From contig NZ_JALOBS010000009.1 in NCBI RefSeq assembly GCF_023228165.1, positions 62,001-126,000 on the forward strand: a stretch of 64,000 bases of DNA, given 5' to 3'. The notes beneath the pieces are model-generated. The model worked only from the letters and a program-made list of their open reading frames with translations, was not told the DNA's origin and searched no databases. Position numbers and translations under genes: made by a program. This document shows positions 62,588-64,000 of this stretch, in pieces; the first letter of the stretch is position 1, and every line of letters starts with the position of its first letter. The stretch comes from Methylomonas sp. GTDB lineage: Bacteria; Pseudomonadota; Gammaproteobacteria; Methylococcales; Methylomonadaceae.

Positions 62588-63565
62588 TTAACGGGCGGAT
62601 TTTATTAATTCGGCCATTACCTCGACATGGGCATCGCAATCATTCAGCGCCGGAATGTAACGGTAACTTTTACCGCCCGCCGCCATGAAAATTTCCTTAT
62701 TGGTGATGGCGATTTCTTCCAGGGTTTCTAGACAATCCACGGCAAACCCGGGACACACCACGTCCACTTGTTTAATATCCTGTTTGGGCAAATCCTGTAA
62801 CACTTCTACGCAATAGGGCTGCAACCATTCGGCACGTCCGAAGCGGGACTGAAACACCAATTGCCATTGTTTATCCTTTAAGCCTAACTCATCGGCCAAT
62901 AATCGCGCCGTCGCCTGACAGTGATAAAAATAAGGATCGCCCCACTCTGTCAATTTGGCCGGCAAACCATGAAACGACATCACCAACAAGGCCGCTTGAC
63001 CATGATTCAGCCAGTGCTGGCGAATCGAATCCGCCACCGCTTTGATATAAGCGGGTCTTTGATAATAATCGCCGACAAATCGCAAGGACGGCATATGCTG
63101 CCAGCGAATGAATTCATCCGCCACCACATCGAAAATAGACGCCGTGGTAGTCGATGAATATTGCGGATACAGCGGCAGGATAACGATGTCTTGCACACCT
63201 TGCTTTTTAAACGCCTGCAATTTCTCGCGTAAGGCCGGCTTACCGTAACGCATCGCACAATCGATCAGCAATTTTTCGTTACCGTAACGTTTTGCCAGTT
63301 TCATAGTCAACTGCCGGCTAAACACAATCAGCGGCGAGCCTTTCTCGGTCCAGATGGTTTTATAGGCATGCGCGGATTTACGCGGCCGAAAAGGCAATAT
63401 AAACAAATTCAGAATCAGCCACCACAACGGCCTCGGCAAATTCACTACACGCGGATCGCGCAGAAATTCGCCTAAAAAGGCTCTGACATCCTGAGTGCTG
63501 GCGCTGGCTGGGGAACCTAAGTTGACCAGCAATACACCGGTTTTCTTTTCCAGGTCTTCGAACAT
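62588..63565 (-). CDS. hemH: Ferrochelatase HemH
   Basis: A 325-residue enzyme that inserts iron into protoporphyrin IX. Signatures are VLLVNLGSP, the metal-site His in MSFHGLPAKL, and VVCPGFAVDCLETLEEI. I choose ATG 63565; the open frame extends to 63694 but overlaps folE. It starts 5 bases after the folE stop, so the two genes may be co-transcribed. Confidence 0.94.
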   Translation of the reverse strand: MFEDLEKKTGVLLVNLGSPASASTQDVRAFLGEFLRDPRVVNLPRPLWWLILNLFILPFRPRKSAHAYKTIWTEKGSPLIVFSRQLTMKLAKRYGNEKLLIDCAMRYGKPALREKLQAFKKQGVQDIVILPLYPQYSSTTTASIFDVVADEFIRWQHMPSLRFVGDYYQRPAYIKAVADSIRQHWLNHGQAALLVMSFHGLPAKLTEWGDPYFYHCQATARLLADELGLKDKQWQLVFQSRFGRAEWLQPYCVEVLQDLPKQDIKQVDVVCPGFAVDCLETLEEIAITNKEIFMAAGGKSYRYIPALNDCDAHVEVMAELIKSAR

Positions 63566-63570
63566 GCTGG

Positions 63571-64000
63571 TTATTTTCGATTGATCAGATTCAAAAATTC
63601 GGAACGGGTACTGATTTCTTCCCGGAAAATCCCGGTCATTACCGATGTCGTCATCACCGAGTTTTGTTTTTCTACGCCACGCATCATCATGCATAAATGT
63701 TTGGCTTCAATCACCACAGCCACGCCGCGCGCATTGATGACGGTTTGTACAGCGCTGGCAATTTGCCGGGTCAGTTGTTCCTGAATCTGCAAGCGCCGGC
63801 CGTACATATCCACGATCCGCGCCAACTTGGATAAACCCAATACTTTACCTTGCGGCAAATAACCGATGTGACATTTGCCGATAAACGGTAATAAATGGTG
63901 CTCGCACAAGGAATACAGCTCGATATCCTTGACGATGACCATGTCTTCGGTATCGGCCTGAAAAATCGCCCCATTCAGCACTTCATCCAGGTTTTTCTCA
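63571..64000 (-). CDS. folE: GTP cyclohydrolase I FolE, 5' part outside the window
   Basis: The frame is open to the window end, so the first part of the gene is missing. Visible are the zinc ligands in CEHHLLPF and HLCMMMRGV, the GKCHIGYLP strand and QEQLTRQIA. FolE makes dihydroneopterin triphosphate for folate and pterin synthesis. The visible end matches the FolE C-terminus. Confidence 0.93.
   Translation of the reverse strand, partial: EKNLDEVLNGAIFQADTEDMVIVKDIELYSLCEHHLLPFIGKCHIGYLPQGKVLGLSKLARIVDMYGRRLQIQEQLTRQIASAVQTVINARGVAVVIEAKHLCMMMRGVEKQNSVMTTSVMTGIFREEISTRSEFLNLINRK

Overview
The window looks like a chromosomal segment of a gammaproteobacterium, most likely a Methylococcales methanotroph of the Methylomonas type. 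This is an inference from gene content and protein style: full-length NifU with NifS and a NifZ-domain protein, a caa3-type cytochrome oxidase locus, a bacteriohemerythrin, and a bioB-F-H-C-D operon. No methane oxidation or nitrogenase structural genes are present. I see no phage, IS element or CRISPR array.

Layout. 1-6.8 kb: the 3' end of dbpA, an AMMECR1-domain gene, a small lipoprotein gene, recC without neighbouring recB or recD, and small unknown genes. 6.9-9.9 kb: iscA-like, nifU and nifS on the minus strand and a divergent NifZ-domain gene. The divergent region holds a sigma54-type -24/-12 element and a TGT-N10-ACA NifA-type site. 10-14.4 kb: a two-domain SagB-like nitroreductase, two small membrane protein genes, a small secreted protein gene, and non-coding DNA with a repeated element and a run of hairpins. 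14.4-18 kb: an MCE/Mla-type lipid transporter (STAS-MlaE, MlaF, MCE protein, PqiC-like lipoprotein). 18-28.3 kb: two minus-strand blocks separated by the plus-strand DUF2909 gene and a terminator. One is the cox operon (coxB, coxA, small assembly protein, ctaG, coxC). The other is SURF1, a SCO-like gene, a ctaA-ftsY fusion gene, ftsE, ftsX and ycgN.

28.5-34.2 kb: bacteriohemerythrin with a perfect FNR-type palindrome upstream, the five-gene biotin operon with overlapping genes, and comF. 34.2-40.8 kb: mostly single genes (proQ-family, DUF5658-like, DUF5710, DUF1614, cold-shock protein, Met/His-rich secreted protein, YgjP-like metallopeptidase, MDR dehydrogenase, GIY-YIG/DUF4357). 41-53 kb: lnt-yqiA, rlpA, a DUF2582 protein, a sulfurtransferase and methyltransferase pair, ssb, an MFS transporter, uvrA, tRNA-Val and a GGDEF protein. 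53-58.3 kb: the yceD-rpmF-plsX-fabH-fabD-fabG fatty acid cluster with divergent maf. 58.3-64 kb: a tight operon of a membrane MutS-like ATPase, purT, a lytic transglycosylase and an HDOD protein, then folE (cut by the window end) and hemH.

The most striking object is the single open frame at 20256-22220. It joins a complete eight-helix heme A synthase (CtaA) to the NG GTPase of the SRP receptor FtsY, and so links the oxidase-assembly genes to ftsE-ftsX. Next are the NifA/sigma54-like control region of the Fe-S genes and the FNR-type site at the hemerythrin gene.
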